This document shows, one piece after another, positions 21,077 through 31,568 of a DNA stretch of 64,000 nt. The stretch covers positions 1,224,001-1,288,000 of the forward strand of contig NZ_CP139304.1 of NCBI RefSeq assembly GCF_034092415.1, read 5' to 3'. The stretch is from Prochlorococcus sp. MIT 1341. Lineage in GTDB: Bacteria > Cyanobacteriota > Cyanobacteriia > PCC-6307 > Cyanobiaceae. The notes beneath the pieces were generated by a model, which had not been told where the DNA came from, made no database searches, and saw nothing but the letters and a program-made list of their open reading frames with translations. A program made the position numbers and the translations under genes. Numbering within the stretch: the first letter of the stretch is position 1; every line of letters begins with the position of its first letter.

Positions 21077-21634
21077 ATGAAAATCAAGAAAAGAAATTTT
21101 TTAATTCCTATCCTATTGTTAGGATTAGAATTGAATAACATTAAACCTGCAAACGCTGCGAGTTATATTGCATTTGTTAGTGGGGGCTTTCGCCGATCTG
21201 TATCAATAGAAAGTATTGAACAACTTGCCCAAACTGGAGAGGCCAAAGGTATTTTGAAAGATTTACTAAAATTTGGTTCTCAAGATCCAAAAGAAATTTC
21301 AAAGTTGTTGAACCAAGAAGTTGAATTACCTCTAGTACTCACAAGTCGTCTAATTAATAGTAAAATAGGTGAAGCTGTTATTGGAAGAGTAGCAAAAATA
21401 ATCCATCCCATAAAAGTTGAAGATCCCAAAATTGCAATACCTGCTATTAGGGCTGGAATTGTGTTAGGAATAGCAAAAAGAGGAGATTCGTTAACTGCTG
21501 TCGACTTTATAAAAGCATATCCAACACAAACGATGGCTATAAGTATACCCGAATTACTAAAAGTCATAGATAAGGTAAACTCAGTAAGTGGACTGATAAA
21601 ATTTTTCTCTAGTTCACCACTAGAAAAACTTTAA
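21077..21634 (+). CDS. Secreted DUF1400-like protein
   Basis: A 185-residue protein with an N-terminal signal peptide ([24 protein letters not shown], cut after about residue 27). The body resembles the DUF1400 domain, usually found at the N-terminus of cyanobacterial alpha/beta hydrolases: [33 protein letters not shown], and [27 protein letters not shown]. The hydrolase domain itself is absent here. It lies 8 bases after the ABC1 kinase and 16 before thrC. The function is unknown. Confidence 0.7.
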   Translation: MKIKKRNFLIPILLLGLELNNIKPANAASYIAFVSGGFRRSVSIESIEQLAQTGEAKGILKDLLKFGSQDPKEISKLLNQEVELPLVLTSRLINSKIGEAVIGRVAKIIHPIKVEDPKIAIPAIRAGIVLGIAKRGDSLTAVDFIKAYPTQTMAISIPELLKVIDKVNSVSGLIKFFSSSPLEKL

Positions 21635-21650
21635 ATGGGGTAAGCACAAA

Positions 21651-22751
21651 GTGAGTATTATCAACAAAATCCAAAAAAAAATAAACGGAACACAACAAAA
21701 TGAATGGACGGGTTTAATAAACGCCTATAAAAAATTTTTACCTATAAATTCTAAAACTCCTATTATCACACTAAAGGAAGGGAATACGCCTCTAATACGA
21801 GCTAGTAAATTAGAGAAAATAATTGGTAGAAATATTCAAATTTTTCTTAAATATGATGGACTAAACCCAACAGGATCATTCAAAGATAGAGGAATGACTA
21901 TGGCAATTAGTAAAGCAAAAGAAGAAGGTTCAAAAGCAGTTGTTTGTGCAAGTACAGGAAACACCTCAGCATCTGCTGCAGCTTATGCTAGAAGAGCAGG
22001 ACTTAAAGCATATGTTGTAATTCCAGATGGATATGTTGCGCAAGGAAAACTAGCGCAAGCATTAGTTTATGGTGCTGAAGTACTAGCAATAAAAGGAAAT
22101 TTTGATAAAGCACTTGAGATTGTTCAATCTATTGCAAATGACAATCCAATAACACTGGTAAATTCTGTGAATCCTTATAGATTACAAGGTCAAAAAACAG
22201 CTGCCTTTGAAATTATAGAAAAATTAGGTGATGCCCCTGATTGGTTATGTATTCCTGTTGGAAATGGAGGTAATATTTCAGCATATTGGATGGGATTTAA
22301 TGAATATTACAATAAGAAAAAAGCAAAAACACTGCCAAAAATGATGGGTTATCAAGCTTTTGGATCTGCACCACTTGTCTTTGATAAAATTTATGAATCT
22401 CCAGAAACGATTGCAACAGCTATAAGAATTGGAAACCCTGTAAATTGGGAAAAAGCAGTTAAAGCAAAAGAAGAAAGTTGCGGAAATTTTGAAGCAGTAA
22501 CAGAAACAGAAATTATTGAAGCATATAAATTAATTGGGCATGAAGGAATCTTTTGTGAACCTGCTAGTGCTGCATCTGTTGCAGGTTTACTTAAAAATCA
22601 AAAAGAATTACCTAATAATTCAAAAGTTGTTTGTGTACTAACTGGTAATGGCTTAAAGGATCCAGATTGTGCCATTAAAAACAATGACGCTATATTTCAC
22701 AGCAATCTCAATCCGGACATAAGTGAAATTTCAAAAATAATGAGCCTTTAA
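21651..22751 (+). CDS. thrC: Threonine synthase
   Basis: PLP enzyme converting O-phosphohomoserine to threonine. The PLP lysine lies in [12 protein letters not shown] near residue 78. [20 protein letters not shown] binds the phosphate of substrate or cofactor, and [15 protein letters not shown] and [13 protein letters not shown] are also standard. 366 residues matches the short bacterial form. It starts with GTG 21651, with a GGGG-rich site upstream. It is the last gene before the putative origin. Confidence 0.95.
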   Translation: MSIINKIQKKINGTQQNEWTGLINAYKKFLPINSKTPIITLKEGNTPLIRASKLEKIIGRNIQIFLKYDGLNPTGSFKDRGMTMAISKAKEEGSKAVVCASTGNTSASAAAYARRAGLKAYVVIPDGYVAQGKLAQALVYGAEVLAIKGNFDKALEIVQSIANDNPITLVNSVNPYRLQGQKTAAFEIIEKLGDAPDWLCIPVGNGGNISAYWMGFNEYYNKKKAKTLPKMMGYQAFGSAPLVFDKIYESPETIATAIRIGNPVNWEKAVKAKEESCGNFEAVTETEIIEAYKLIGHEGIFCEPASAASVAGLLKNQKELPNNSKVVCVLTGNGLKDPDCAIKNNDAIFHSNLNPDISEISKIMSL

Positions 22752-23112
22752 CAAAACAAAACAGACAATTAAAAATCCGGTCAACGGAAAACCTCGAAAA
22801 ACCCTATTGATTACCTGTGGGAAAACAAAGAAAAGAGAGCAAAACCATCACCGGTTTTCCACAAAACAATAAAACCTAACGAAAAGGTAGTGTTTTTTCA
22901 ACGTCTTAGAATTTTATTCCACATGTCGGTTGGAAATTTTTTTGTTTGTTATCAAGGTTTTTGTGGTGTTTTCCACTTCTTCCACAGGAACTACTACTAC
23001 GGATTAATTATTCTTAGAAAAAAAAAGAAAGAAAAGTAGATATTCGAAGTTCTTGGATTAATTTTTGATTTATGGGATTCCTTTCTTTGGTTTTACTGGT
23101 TACGTTGGTGGA
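22752..23112. other. Putative replication origin (oriC) upstream of dnaN
   Basis: A 360-base AT-rich gap holds at least five DnaA-box-like 9-mers relative to TTTTCCACA. One is perfect (22855-22863, plus). Single mismatches are at 22915-22923, 22969-22977 and 22978-22986 (plus) and 22816-22824 (minus, TGTGGGAAA). A purine-rich AT tract lies at 23018-23040. Coding-strand A/T bias flips across it. In several cyanobacteria the origin lies next to dnaN. No dnaA gene is in the window. The evidence is positional and motif-based, without a computed skew. Confidence 0.75.
22855..22986 (+). promoter_or_regulatory. DnaA box cluster
   Basis: Within this span are the perfect box TTTTCCACA at 22855-22863 and the near-boxes TATTCCACA (22915-22923), TTTTCCACT (22969-22977) and TCTTCCACA (22978-22986). 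The last two lie back to back. All point the same way. They may also control dnaN expression, as DnaA often regulates origin-proximal genes. Confidence 0.7.
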
Positions 23113-24279
23113 ATGAAATTCATTTGTTCTCAGATTGAATTGAATTCAGCCCTGCAATTGGTCAGTAGGGCTGTATCGTCACGCCCAACACACCCTGTTT
23201 TAGCTAACGTACTGCTAACAGCTGATGAAGGAACGAGCCGTTTAAGTCTAACTGGCTTTGATTTGAATCTAGGAATTCAAACCTCAATAGCTGCTTCTGT
23301 AAATCAAAGTGGAGCAATAACGTTACCTGCTCGTTTATTTAGTGAAATTGTTTCAAAGCTTTCAGCTGAGACTCCTATAACTGTTTTTTCAGAAGAAGAC
23401 TCACAAAATGTTGAATTGAGTAGTTTAAGCAGTACGTACAAAATGAAAGGTTTATCTTCTGATGATTTTCCAGATCTTCCTTTAATTGAAAGTGGTACTT
23501 CTCTAAAAGTATCTCCAAAATCTTTAATATATGCTCTTAAAAATACCTTATTTGCCAGTAGTACAGATGAAGCAAAGCAATTGTTAACAGGTGTTCATCT
23601 TATTTTTAAAAATGACAATATGGAAACAGCTGCTACTGATGGACATAGATTAGCGATTTCAAAACAGATTGATGTTTTAAAATCTGGATCTAATTTAGAT
23701 AATTCTAGTCTTGAAGAAGATGGTTCTTTTGCGATCACATTACCTTCTAAATCTTTAAGAGAAGTTGAGAGGTTAATTTCTAGTTGGAGTAATGATGAAC
23801 TTGTAAGTATTTTTTGTGATCAAGGTCAAGTTGTATTTTTAGGAAGTGACCAAATACTTACGAGTCGAACGCTTGATGGAATTTATCCAAATTATAAACA
23901 ATTGGTACCTGATAGTTTTTCTAGAACAATTGATGTAGAACGTCGAACATTTATATCAGCATTAGAGAGAGTTGCCGTCTTAGCAGATCAATATAATAAC
24001 GTAATTAAAATAACTACAAATATAGAAACCCAGTTATTAAACATAAATGCTGATGCACAAGATGTCGGTTCTGGAAATGAATCTTTATCTGCTGTGTTAA
24101 AAGGTGATTCTTTACAGATCGCATTTAATGTTAGATATCTACTGGATGGCTTAAAGGCTATTGATGCTGATAGAGTTCTTTTAAGTTGTAATTCATCAAC
24201 AACCCCTGCTATTCTTTCAAGTCCTGAGGAAATTCAACAATTTACCTATCTCGTCATGCCAGTTCAAATAAGATCTTGA
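23113..24279 (+). CDS. dnaN: DNA polymerase III beta subunit (sliding clamp)
   Basis: Ring-shaped clamp that tethers DNA polymerase to its template. The protein begins MKFICSQIELNSALQLVSRAVSSRPTHPVL, the standard N-terminus. It has three clamp domains of about 130 residues and ends with TYLVMPVQIRS, the conserved closing strand (usual form YLVMPMRL). The open frame runs back to TTG 23065, but ATG 23113 with GGTGG upstream gives the normal start and a protein of 388 residues. It opens the rightward run dnaN, PRC-barrel protein, purL, purF. Confidence 0.97.
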   Translation: MKFICSQIELNSALQLVSRAVSSRPTHPVLANVLLTADEGTSRLSLTGFDLNLGIQTSIAASVNQSGAITLPARLFSEIVSKLSAETPITVFSEEDSQNVELSSLSSTYKMKGLSSDDFPDLPLIESGTSLKVSPKSLIYALKNTLFASSTDEAKQLLTGVHLIFKNDNMETAATDGHRLAISKQIDVLKSGSNLDNSSLEEDGSFAITLPSKSLREVERLISSWSNDELVSIFCDQGQVVFLGSDQILTSRTLDGIYPNYKQLVPDSFSRTIDVERRTFISALERVAVLADQYNNVIKITTNIETQLLNINADAQDVGSGNESLSAVLKGDSLQIAFNVRYLLDGLKAIDADRVLLSCNSSTTPAILSSPEEIQQFTYLVMPVQIRS

Positions 24280-24282
24280 GCT

Positions 24283-25074
24283 TTGTCTTTACCTGAAACT
24301 ATTTTTCTAAGTGATTTGTTTAGGCATAGGGCACGATGTGATAGAGGGATTGATCACGGCCCAGGGGCTTTTGTTTGGATGCATCCTCCAGTTCATAGAA
24401 TATTAGGTTGGGCTACTAGGCCTTCGTCTTTTACTTCTGAAAGACATGTTTGGAGACTCAATCAAATTTGTGCAATTAGTGATGAACAGGTTTATGTAAA
24501 AGGAATACCATCTATCTCAAATGTTCTTACTCTTGATTTATTACCTTCCCTTTTGGATGCTCACCTTTTAAACAATAATGGACAGAAACTTGGATTAATT
24601 GCCGATTTTGTATTTAATTCTAAGACAGGAAAGATTCTTTATTATTTGATATCCAGATCGGATCCACGCCTTCCAGGTAGTAGTAGATGGAGACTTTCGT
24701 TAGATCGTATTGTCGATCAGCATCCAGGAAGAGTAGAAGTTAATGCTACAGTTTTAGATGAGCTACCTTTATCAAGATCTAGTATTAAACAAGACTTTTT
24801 AAGACAAACTAGAAATTTTAGAGAACAATTTAATCAATTTACATCTTTAGCCTCTGACAAATTAGAAGGGTGGCTAGATGAGTCTCTTTCAGAAGAAAAA
24901 ACAGATCTGTATGATTCTTATAATTATAAGGAAGATGTTGATTCTATTTTAGATTGGGATGATAATAATTCAGATTATCTTGGGAAAGATAAAAAAAATA
25001 ATATTTCAGATCGTTCTTACAAGAGAGAAAAATATTCTAATATTGAATCAAATGAGGAAGATCCTTGGGTTTGA
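24283..25074 (+). CDS. PRC-barrel domain protein between dnaN and purL
   Basis: A 263-residue protein starting at TTG 24283, four bases after the dnaN stop. Residues about 100-150 form a PRC-barrel-like module (DAHLLNNNGQKLGLIADFVFNSKTGKILYYLI), and an N-terminal block is rich in His, Trp and Arg. The last 80 residues are acidic and low in complexity. PRC-barrels occur in the photosynthetic reaction centre H subunit and in RimM; here neither role is indicated. The very tight spacing to dnaN suggests co-expression. Function unknown. Confidence 0.8.
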   Translation: MSLPETIFLSDLFRHRARCDRGIDHGPGAFVWMHPPVHRILGWATRPSSFTSERHVWRLNQICAISDEQVYVKGIPSISNVLTLDLLPSLLDAHLLNNNGQKLGLIADFVFNSKTGKILYYLISRSDPRLPGSSRWRLSLDRIVDQHPGRVEVNATVLDELPLSRSSIKQDFLRQTRNFREQFNQFTSLASDKLEGWLDESLSEEKTDLYDSYNYKEDVDSILDWDDNNSDYLGKDKKNNISDRSYKREKYSNIESNEEDPWV

Positions 25075-25096
25075 ATCTTATCCTTTATTTTAAATT

Positions 25097-27478
25097 ATGA
25101 CTACTTCACCTTTTACAGAAGACTCTTCTTCACTAGATTATGATCTAGATCTAGCTTTGCAAAAGGAAGGTTTATCTCATTCTGATTTTGATGAAATCAA
25201 AAAAAGATTAAAGCGACTACCAAACAGAACTGAATTAGGCATGTTTGGCGTTATGTGGTCGGAACATTGTTGTTATAGAAATTCTAAACCCCTTTTATCA
25301 CAGTTTCCCACTTCCGGACCAAATATTCTTGTGGGTCCTGGTGAAAATGCTGGCGTCGTTGATTTAGGTTATGGTCAACGTCTTGCTTTTAAAATTGAAA
25401 GTCATAATCATCCTTCTGCTATCGAACCTTTTCAAGGTGCGGCAACTGGTGTAGGTGGTATTTTAAGAGATATTTTTACTATGGGCGCAAGGCCTATAGC
25501 TATTTTGAACTCTCTCCGTTTTGGTAAATTAAATAATAGTAAAAATATTGGTTTACTTGAAGGAGTAGTTTCTGGAATATCTCATTATGGAAATTGTGTA
25601 GGGGTTCCAACTGTTGGAGGAGAGGTTTGTTTTGATAATAGTTATTCTGGTAATCCTTTGGTAAATGCTATGGCACTAGGATTAATGGAAACAAAAGATA
25701 TTGTCAAATCGGGAGCCTCAGGTGTTGGATATCCAGTTGTTTATGTAGGAAGTACTACTGGTAGAGATGGAATGGGTGGTGCAAGTTTCGCAAGCGCAGA
25801 ATTGTCTAATTCATCATTAGATGATAGACCTGCTGTTCAAGTAGGGGATCCTTTTTTGGAAAAAGGTTTAATAGAAGCCTGTTTGGAATCTTTTAAAACA
25901 GGTGATGTTGTGGCTGCACAAGATATGGGTGCTGCAGGCTTAACGTGTAGTTGTTCTGAGATGGCAGCAAATGGAAAATTAGGTATAGAAATTAATCTTG
26001 ATTTAGTACCTTCGAGAGAAGCTGGTATGACAGCCTATGAGTATCTATTATCTGAGTCACAGGAAAGGATGCTTTTTATTGTTTATCCAGGTAAAGAACA
26101 TACTTTAATGGAAAGATTTATGCGTTGGGGTTTACAGGCTGCTGTGGTTGGTCGGGTTTTAGATTCTAATATTGTTAGAGTTATTCACGAAAATAAAATT
26201 GCTGCTGAACTTCCAGCAAGTGCACTCGCTAATGATACTCCAATTAACGAACATAAATTAATTTCTTCTCCCCCTGAAGATATCCTTAATCATTGGAAAT
26301 GGACTGAGGATTCTATAATTAAACCTACGCTAGATGGTGTTATTTTAAATACTAAATTGAAAGATTGGAATAATGTTATTTTAACATTATTAGATGAACC
26401 TAATATTGCATCTAAAGAATGGATTTATGATCAATATGATCATCAAGTTCAATTAAATACCCTTGTAAAACCTGGGGATGCAGATGCCGCTGTCATTCGA
26501 CTTAGACCACAAAATAAAACCTCTGATGATTTAAATAATAGAGGTATTGCTGCAGTTGTTGATTGTCTTAATCGTTGGGTTTATTTGGACCCTGAAAGAG
26601 GTGCTGTTGCTTCGGTCGCGGAAGCCTGTAGAAATGTCTCTTGCGTTGGTGCAAAACCTCTAGCAGTAACCGATAATCTTAACTTCCCTTCCCCTGATAC
26701 CTCTATTGGCTATTGGCAATTAGCAACTGCTTGTCATGGATTATCAATTGCATGTAAGGCTTTTCAAACTCCTGTTACTGGTGGCAATGTATCACTTTAT
26801 AATGATACTCGACTTAGCGACGGATCTTTACAGCCGATCCAACCAACACCAGTTGTTGGCTTAGTAGGTCTTGTTGAAGATATTTCACAAGTTATTGGTC
26901 AATCTTGGGTTGCTCCTGGTGATAACATTTGGTTATTGGGAGTTCCTATTGAAACTTCAGAAATATCTGATGAAAGAATAAGCCTATCTGGTAGTTCATA
27001 TTTAGAATATATACATAAATTGGTTACAGGACGACCTCCAAAGGTTGATCTTCAACTAGAAATTCTTGTGCAAGAATTTCTAGTAAATTGTATACGTAAA
27101 AATTTAATTTCATCAGCTCATGACGTTAGTGATGGTGGGATTGCTATTACTCTTGCTGAATGTTCTATTAGTTCTCAACTAGGTATCGAAATTGATATTC
27201 CAAAGAGTTATAACAGGCTTGATCGTATTCTATTTGGTGAGGGTGGTGCCCGAATAATTATTAGTATTTCTGAGAATAATACTTCTAACTGGTTGCAAGC
27301 AATAAAAGATTGGACTTCTAGTTACCCAAATGCAATCCATCCTCAACTTTTGGGTAGTGTTTCTACAACAGATCAATTTACCATTAAATATGATTCTAAT
27401 GTTTTAATAGATCTTTCTATTTCTCAAATGAAGCATACTTCTTCTAGTTCCATTTCCAGACGTATTAATGCAGAGTAA
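25097..27478 (+). CDS. purL: Phosphoribosylformylglycinamidine synthase subunit PurL
   Basis: Synthetase subunit that makes FGAM from FGAR, ATP and ammonia in purine synthesis; the small form needs PurQ and PurS, which are not here. [34 protein letters not shown] and [17 protein letters not shown] mark the ATP/active site. A second AIR-synthase-like half contains DNLNFPSPD and [12 protein letters not shown], and [17 protein letters not shown] follows. 793 residues is typical of the small PurL. It is co-directional with purF, the first enzyme of the pathway, 80 bases downstream. Confidence 0.97.
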   Translation: MTTSPFTEDSSSLDYDLDLALQKEGLSHSDFDEIKKRLKRLPNRTELGMFGVMWSEHCCYRNSKPLLSQFPTSGPNILVGPGENAGVVDLGYGQRLAFKIESHNHPSAIEPFQGAATGVGGILRDIFTMGARPIAILNSLRFGKLNNSKNIGLLEGVVSGISHYGNCVGVPTVGGEVCFDNSYSGNPLVNAMALGLMETKDIVKSGASGVGYPVVYVGSTTGRDGMGGASFASAELSNSSLDDRPAVQVGDPFLEKGLIEACLESFKTGDVVAAQDMGAAGLTCSCSEMAANGKLGIEINLDLVPSREAGMTAYEYLLSESQERMLFIVYPGKEHTLMERFMRWGLQAAVVGRVLDSNIVRVIHENKIAAELPASALANDTPINEHKLISSPPEDILNHWKWTEDSIIKPTLDGVILNTKLKDWNNVILTLLDEPNIASKEWIYDQYDHQVQLNTLVKPGDADAAVIRLRPQNKTSDDLNNRGIAAVVDCLNRWVYLDPERGAVASVAEACRNVSCVGAKPLAVTDNLNFPSPDTSIGYWQLATACHGLSIACKAFQTPVTGGNVSLYNDTRLSDGSLQPIQPTPVVGLVGLVEDISQVIGQSWVAPGDNIWLLGVPIETSEISDERISLSGSSYLEYIHKLVTGRPPKVDLQLEILVQEFLVNCIRKNLISSAHDVSDGGIAITLAECSISSQLGIEIDIPKSYNRLDRILFGEGGARIIISISENNTSNWLQAIKDWTSSYPNAIHPQLLGSVSTTDQFTIKYDSNVLIDLSISQMKHTSSSSISRRINAE

Positions 27479-27558
27479 CAATTAAATTGTCATTTATTAC
27501 TATCCGTATCTTTAAAGAGCTAATATTTGCTAATCATATGAACTAATTGCTTTTAGAC

Positions 27559-29019
27559 ATGTGTGGCATCGTTGGTGTTTTTTCAATCGAGTCAGTAAAC
27601 CAGCAAATCTATGATTCTTTATTGTTGCTACAGCATAGAGGACAAGATTCTACAGGTATAGCCACAATGGACGGTAATACCTTTCATTTACATAAATCAA
27701 AGGGTTACGTTAAGGAAGCATATAGAACTAGGCATATGCGCTCTTTGATAGGGAATATTGGTTTAGGACATGTTCGCTACGCGACCAAAGGATCTGCTGA
27801 TCGGGAAAATGAAGCACAGCCTTTTTATGTAAATGCTCCCTATGGGATAGTTTTAGTTCACAATGGAAACCTTATCAATACAAGGGAATTAGAGATTGAT
27901 TTATATCAAATTGATCGACGCCACACTAATTCTACAAGTGATACTGAAATGTTATTGAATGTTCTTGCGACTGAATTACATGAGAATGTTTCTGGTCGTG
28001 AATTAACACCAGATCAAGTTTTTAAATCCGTTACCTCTTTACATAAAAGAGTTAAAGGTTCTTATGCATCGATTGCCTTGATTGCTGGCTATGGCATTTT
28101 AGCTTTTAGGGATCCTTTTGGAATTCGTCCCTTAGTTTTAGGAAAGAGATATTCGAAGGTTCATACAAAGGAAGAGTGGATGATTGCAAGCGAGTCCTTA
28201 GTTCTTGAAAATGGAGACTATCAAATTGTTCGCGACCTTATGCCAGGTGAAGCAATATTTATAACCTCTAATGGTGAATTGTTTTCAAAACAATGTGTTA
28301 CAAATCCAGTTTTATCGCCCTGTTCATTTGAATATGTTTATCTTGCACGTCCAGATTCTGTTATGAATGGGATTTCCGTTTATGAAGCCCGATTAAGGAT
28401 GGGTGATTATTTAGCTAAAACAATTTCTAAGCAAATCTCAAAAGGGGATATTGATGTTGTTATGCCAATCCCTGATTCTTCTCGTCCAGCAGCAATGCAG
28501 GTGGCAAGGTCGCTTGGAATTGAATATAGAGAAGGGTTTTTTAAGAATAGATATATTGGAAGAACTTTTATTATGCCAGGTCAATCACAGAGAAAACAAT
28601 CCGTACGACAAAAACTAAATGCAATGGGAACAGAGTTTAAAGGAAAGAATGTATTGATTGTCGATGATTCTGTCGTTAGAGGAACAACATCAAAAGAAAT
28701 TGTCCAGATGGCGAAACAATCAGGTGCTAATAAAGTTACCTTTACCTCTGCGGCGCCACCAGTTCGTTACCCTCACGTTTATGGAATCAACATGCCTAGT
28801 CGTAAAGAGCTTATCGCATATAATCGAACAGAAAAGGAAGTTCAATACGAAATATTAGCTGATCAAGTTGTTTACCAGACAGTTGAAGATTTAGAGCATT
28901 CTATTATTCAGGATTCAATTGTGAAGCATTTAGATCTTTCTTGTTTCAATGGGAAATATGTGACTGATGGAGTAACGGATGAATATTTAACATGGGTTGA
29001 AGAAACGTATGTTTCTTAA
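27559..29019 (+). CDS. purF: Amidophosphoribosyltransferase
   Basis: First committed enzyme of purine synthesis, making phosphoribosylamine from PRPP and glutamine. The frame is open from TTG 27547, but ATG 27559 is the right start because it places Cys2 (MCGIVGVF) as the N-terminal nucleophile of the Ntn-type glutaminase. LLLQHRGQDSTGIAT, GHVRYATKGS and VHNGNLIN follow. The PRPP-binding motif VLIVDDSVVRGTTS is near residues 360-375. 486 residues, normal. Its 3' end faces the gyrA-like gene with only four bases between. Confidence 0.97.
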   Translation: MCGIVGVFSIESVNQQIYDSLLLLQHRGQDSTGIATMDGNTFHLHKSKGYVKEAYRTRHMRSLIGNIGLGHVRYATKGSADRENEAQPFYVNAPYGIVLVHNGNLINTRELEIDLYQIDRRHTNSTSDTEMLLNVLATELHENVSGRELTPDQVFKSVTSLHKRVKGSYASIALIAGYGILAFRDPFGIRPLVLGKRYSKVHTKEEWMIASESLVLENGDYQIVRDLMPGEAIFITSNGELFSKQCVTNPVLSPCSFEYVYLARPDSVMNGISVYEARLRMGDYLAKTISKQISKGDIDVVMPIPDSSRPAAMQVARSLGIEYREGFFKNRYIGRTFIMPGQSQRKQSVRQKLNAMGTEFKGKNVLIVDDSVVRGTTSKEIVQMAKQSGANKVTFTSAAPPVRYPHVYGINMPSRKELIAYNRTEKEVQYEILADQVVYQTVEDLEHSIIQDSIVKHLDLSCFNGKYVTDGVTDEYLTWVEETYVS

Positions 29020-29023
29020 GTTT

Positions 29024-31495
29024 TTAGTTTAGGTTATAGATAGGCATCAGTCTGTTTATATACTCATTGTCTTTTAGTTTAATTGTATCTAGTTCTTTCA
29101 GGTTTTTAATATTTAGATTTTCTTGTTTTATTCTTCCAAATCTGTTTAAATTAGTACCTAATCCAATTATTGATTCTTCCATACAAAATGTGATAATTCT
29201 ATCTTTTTCTAGTTTTTTGTCTATCAAATAGATTCCCATGCTTCCCATTGCCCCCCGACGATTTTCACGGATACCCTTTGTTTCTAAGCTACAAATTCTT
29301 CCTTGTTTTGTAGCCATAAATAATTTTTTTGTTGAGTTTTGGGAAATACTTGATGCACCAATTAATTCTTCATTAGGAAGTAGTTTCATTGTCATTGGCC
29401 CTTGTGCTAGCTTACCCATAAGAGGAGTATTATTTGTATTAATCTTTAGTTTTAGAATTCTTCCAAGATTACTTACAAGTATTAAATATCCTTTTTCTTC
29501 GCAGATAGTCGCAGATTTTAATTTCGTACCTTCTTTTAGTTTTACTAATGTAGATGCTCTTCCTGATAAATCTAAAACTTCTTCAATAGCAATTCTTTTA
29601 AACCTTCCGTCGTTATTAAGCAGCCCAAGGCTTATAGATTTTTTTTCTGGTATTTTTAGTATTTCAATTATTTTCTCGCCTTCTAAACCTCCTGGTAAAA
29701 AATTATTTAACTTTCCAGGTTGTTGATTCGCAAACTCCCATCGAATTATTGCAACTCTTCCTGTTTCTGTAATTGCAATTAATTTTGGTGATTCATTGAT
29801 TGGCAGGATTAATTTTCCTGGAACTATGTCTTCAGTAACATTACATTCCTCTTTTAGATGTAATTTATCTAAAACCTTTGTACTTAATATTTTGATTTCA
29901 TGGTTATATTGAACAAGGATCTTATGGTCATTTGGTATTGAGTCAAAAGCAAGTTTTCTTAGACTTTCTGTAGTGGGTCTTTGAATAGCAGCCTTTTCAG
30001 CTAATATACGATCCCCGCCTTCTATTAGTTTTGTTCTTCTTTTATCTCCAAATCTTTTCTTTAATAATTTCAATTCCTTTATAAGTGTATTCAATAAATG
30101 TTGCCTGTTGTTCAGAAGTTCTTCAAGCTCTTCTTTTTTAATTTTAAGACTATTAAATTCGTCTTTTAAGTTTTGTTGCTCCAAACCCGTTAGCCTTCTT
30201 AGAGGCATAGCTAAAACTGCATCTGATTGTTTTTCATTTAAATTTAATCTAACCATTAATTTTGCTTTTGCTGTAGCAGCATCTTTAGCTTCTTGAATCA
30301 TTGATATAACTACTTGTAAATTTTTAATGGCTTCTATTAGACCTTCTATTATTTCAAGTCTATTAATTGTTTTTTGAAGGTTAAATCTTGTACGTTTTAT
30401 AATAGTAAGTTCTCTGTAATTTAGGAATTCTGACAATAACTCCTTTAATGACAATTGTTTTGGTTGTCCATTTACTAGAGTAAGCAGAATTGCTCCAAAG
30501 TTATTTTGAAGAGATGTTCTTCTTTGGATTTCTAATAATACTTTTTCTGCATCAGAATCCCTTCTCAGTTCAACCATGATTCGCATACCATCTCTATCAC
30601 TTTCGTCTCGAATATCTGAAATTCCATTGATTTTACCGTCGTTTACCATGTCAGCTAATTTTTCAATCCAACCCGACTTGCTTAATTGATAAGGCAATTC
30701 TGTAATGATTATTGCGTTTCTTTTGTGCTTTCCTTTACCGGGATGAATTTCTTCAATATGTGCGATTCCCCTCATGGGAATACTTCCTCTCCCTTTTAGA
30801 TAAGTTTCCCGAAGTCCACTTCCCATTAGAACTTCACCTCCTGTTGGGAAATCGGGACCTGGAATAATTTCTAATAATTTTTCATCTTTTATTTCTGGTT
30901 TTTTAATTAATGCGATTAACCCGTCAACAAGTTCATTCAGATTATGTGGTGGTATAGAAGTTGCCATACCTACAGCAATTCCTGAACATCCGTTTAACAA
31001 TAGAAATGGAAGTTGTGCTGGAAGTACTGTTGGCTCTTGTTGTGAACCATCAAAATTTGGGGAAAAATTTACTGTCTCTTCTCCAATTTCTGAAAGCAAA
31101 CCTTCATATGCAATTCCTGCAAGTCTTGTCTCTGTATATCTCATTGCAGCTGGAGGATCATCATCCACAGATCCAAAGTTTCCATGTCCATCAAGAATTG
31201 GATATCGGCTTGAAAAATCTTGAACTAAACGAACAAGTGCGTCATATACCGCTTGATCTCCATGGGGATGGTATTTGCCAAGTACATCTCCAACGACACG
31301 AGCACATTTTCTATAGGGTCTATCTGGTGTAAGACCAAGCTCGTGCATTGCAAATAGGATTCGTCTTTGAACTGGTTTCAGTCCATCACGAACATCTGGC
31401 AACGCTCTTCCAACGATTACGCTCATTGCGTATTCGAGATATGAGCGTTGCATCTCTTGATGCAAGGAGATTGGTTTTAGGCGTTCCTCAGCCAT
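29024..31495 (-). CDS. Type IIA topoisomerase subunit A (GyrA/ParC-like)
   Basis: Breakage-reunion subunit of gyrase or topoisomerase IV. N-terminal [37 protein letters not shown] and the active tyrosine in [10 protein letters not shown] (about residue 123) are clear. A long coiled coil spans about 360-480, and a C-terminal beta-pinwheel of about 300 residues follows. I do not find the GyrA box (QRRGGKG) that gyrase needs for DNA wrapping, although [10 protein letters not shown] occurs in a late blade. It could be a second GyrA-like or ParC-type subunit. 823 residues. The gyrase-like gene order near the origin is not proof of type. Confidence 0.85.
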   Translation of the reverse strand: MAEERLKPISLHQEMQRSYLEYAMSVIVGRALPDVRDGLKPVQRRILFAMHELGLTPDRPYRKCARVVGDVLGKYHPHGDQAVYDALVRLVQDFSSRYPILDGHGNFGSVDDDPPAAMRYTETRLAGIAYEGLLSEIGEETVNFSPNFDGSQQEPTVLPAQLPFLLLNGCSGIAVGMATSIPPHNLNELVDGLIALIKKPEIKDEKLLEIIPGPDFPTGGEVLMGSGLRETYLKGRGSIPMRGIAHIEEIHPGKGKHKRNAIIITELPYQLSKSGWIEKLADMVNDGKINGISDIRDESDRDGMRIMVELRRDSDAEKVLLEIQRRTSLQNNFGAILLTLVNGQPKQLSLKELLSEFLNYRELTIIKRTRFNLQKTINRLEIIEGLIEAIKNLQVVISMIQEAKDAATAKAKLMVRLNLNEKQSDAVLAMPLRRLTGLEQQNLKDEFNSLKIKKEELEELLNNRQHLLNTLIKELKLLKKRFGDKRRTKLIEGGDRILAEKAAIQRPTTESLRKLAFDSIPNDHKILVQYNHEIKILSTKVLDKLHLKEECNVTEDIVPGKLILPINESPKLIAITETGRVAIIRWEFANQQPGKLNNFLPGGLEGEKIIEILKIPEKKSISLGLLNNDGRFKRIAIEEVLDLSGRASTLVKLKEGTKLKSATICEEKGYLILVSNLGRILKLKINTNNTPLMGKLAQGPMTMKLLPNEELIGASSISQNSTKKLFMATKQGRICSLETKGIRENRRGAMGSMGIYLIDKKLEKDRIITFCMEESIIGLGTNLNRFGRIKQENLNIKNLKELDTIKLKDNEYINRLMPIYNLN

Positions 31496-31568
31496 TTAGC
31501 TAGGGGACTTTTGCAACCACGCAATGTTTAGCCTACATATTTTTGCTCGTCTTACCAGTACTTTTTGA

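Noticed and set aside
30961-31332. A 123-codon ORF antisense to the gyrA-like gene
   Set aside because: It covers the highly conserved catalytic part of the subunit A gene and shows no protein features.
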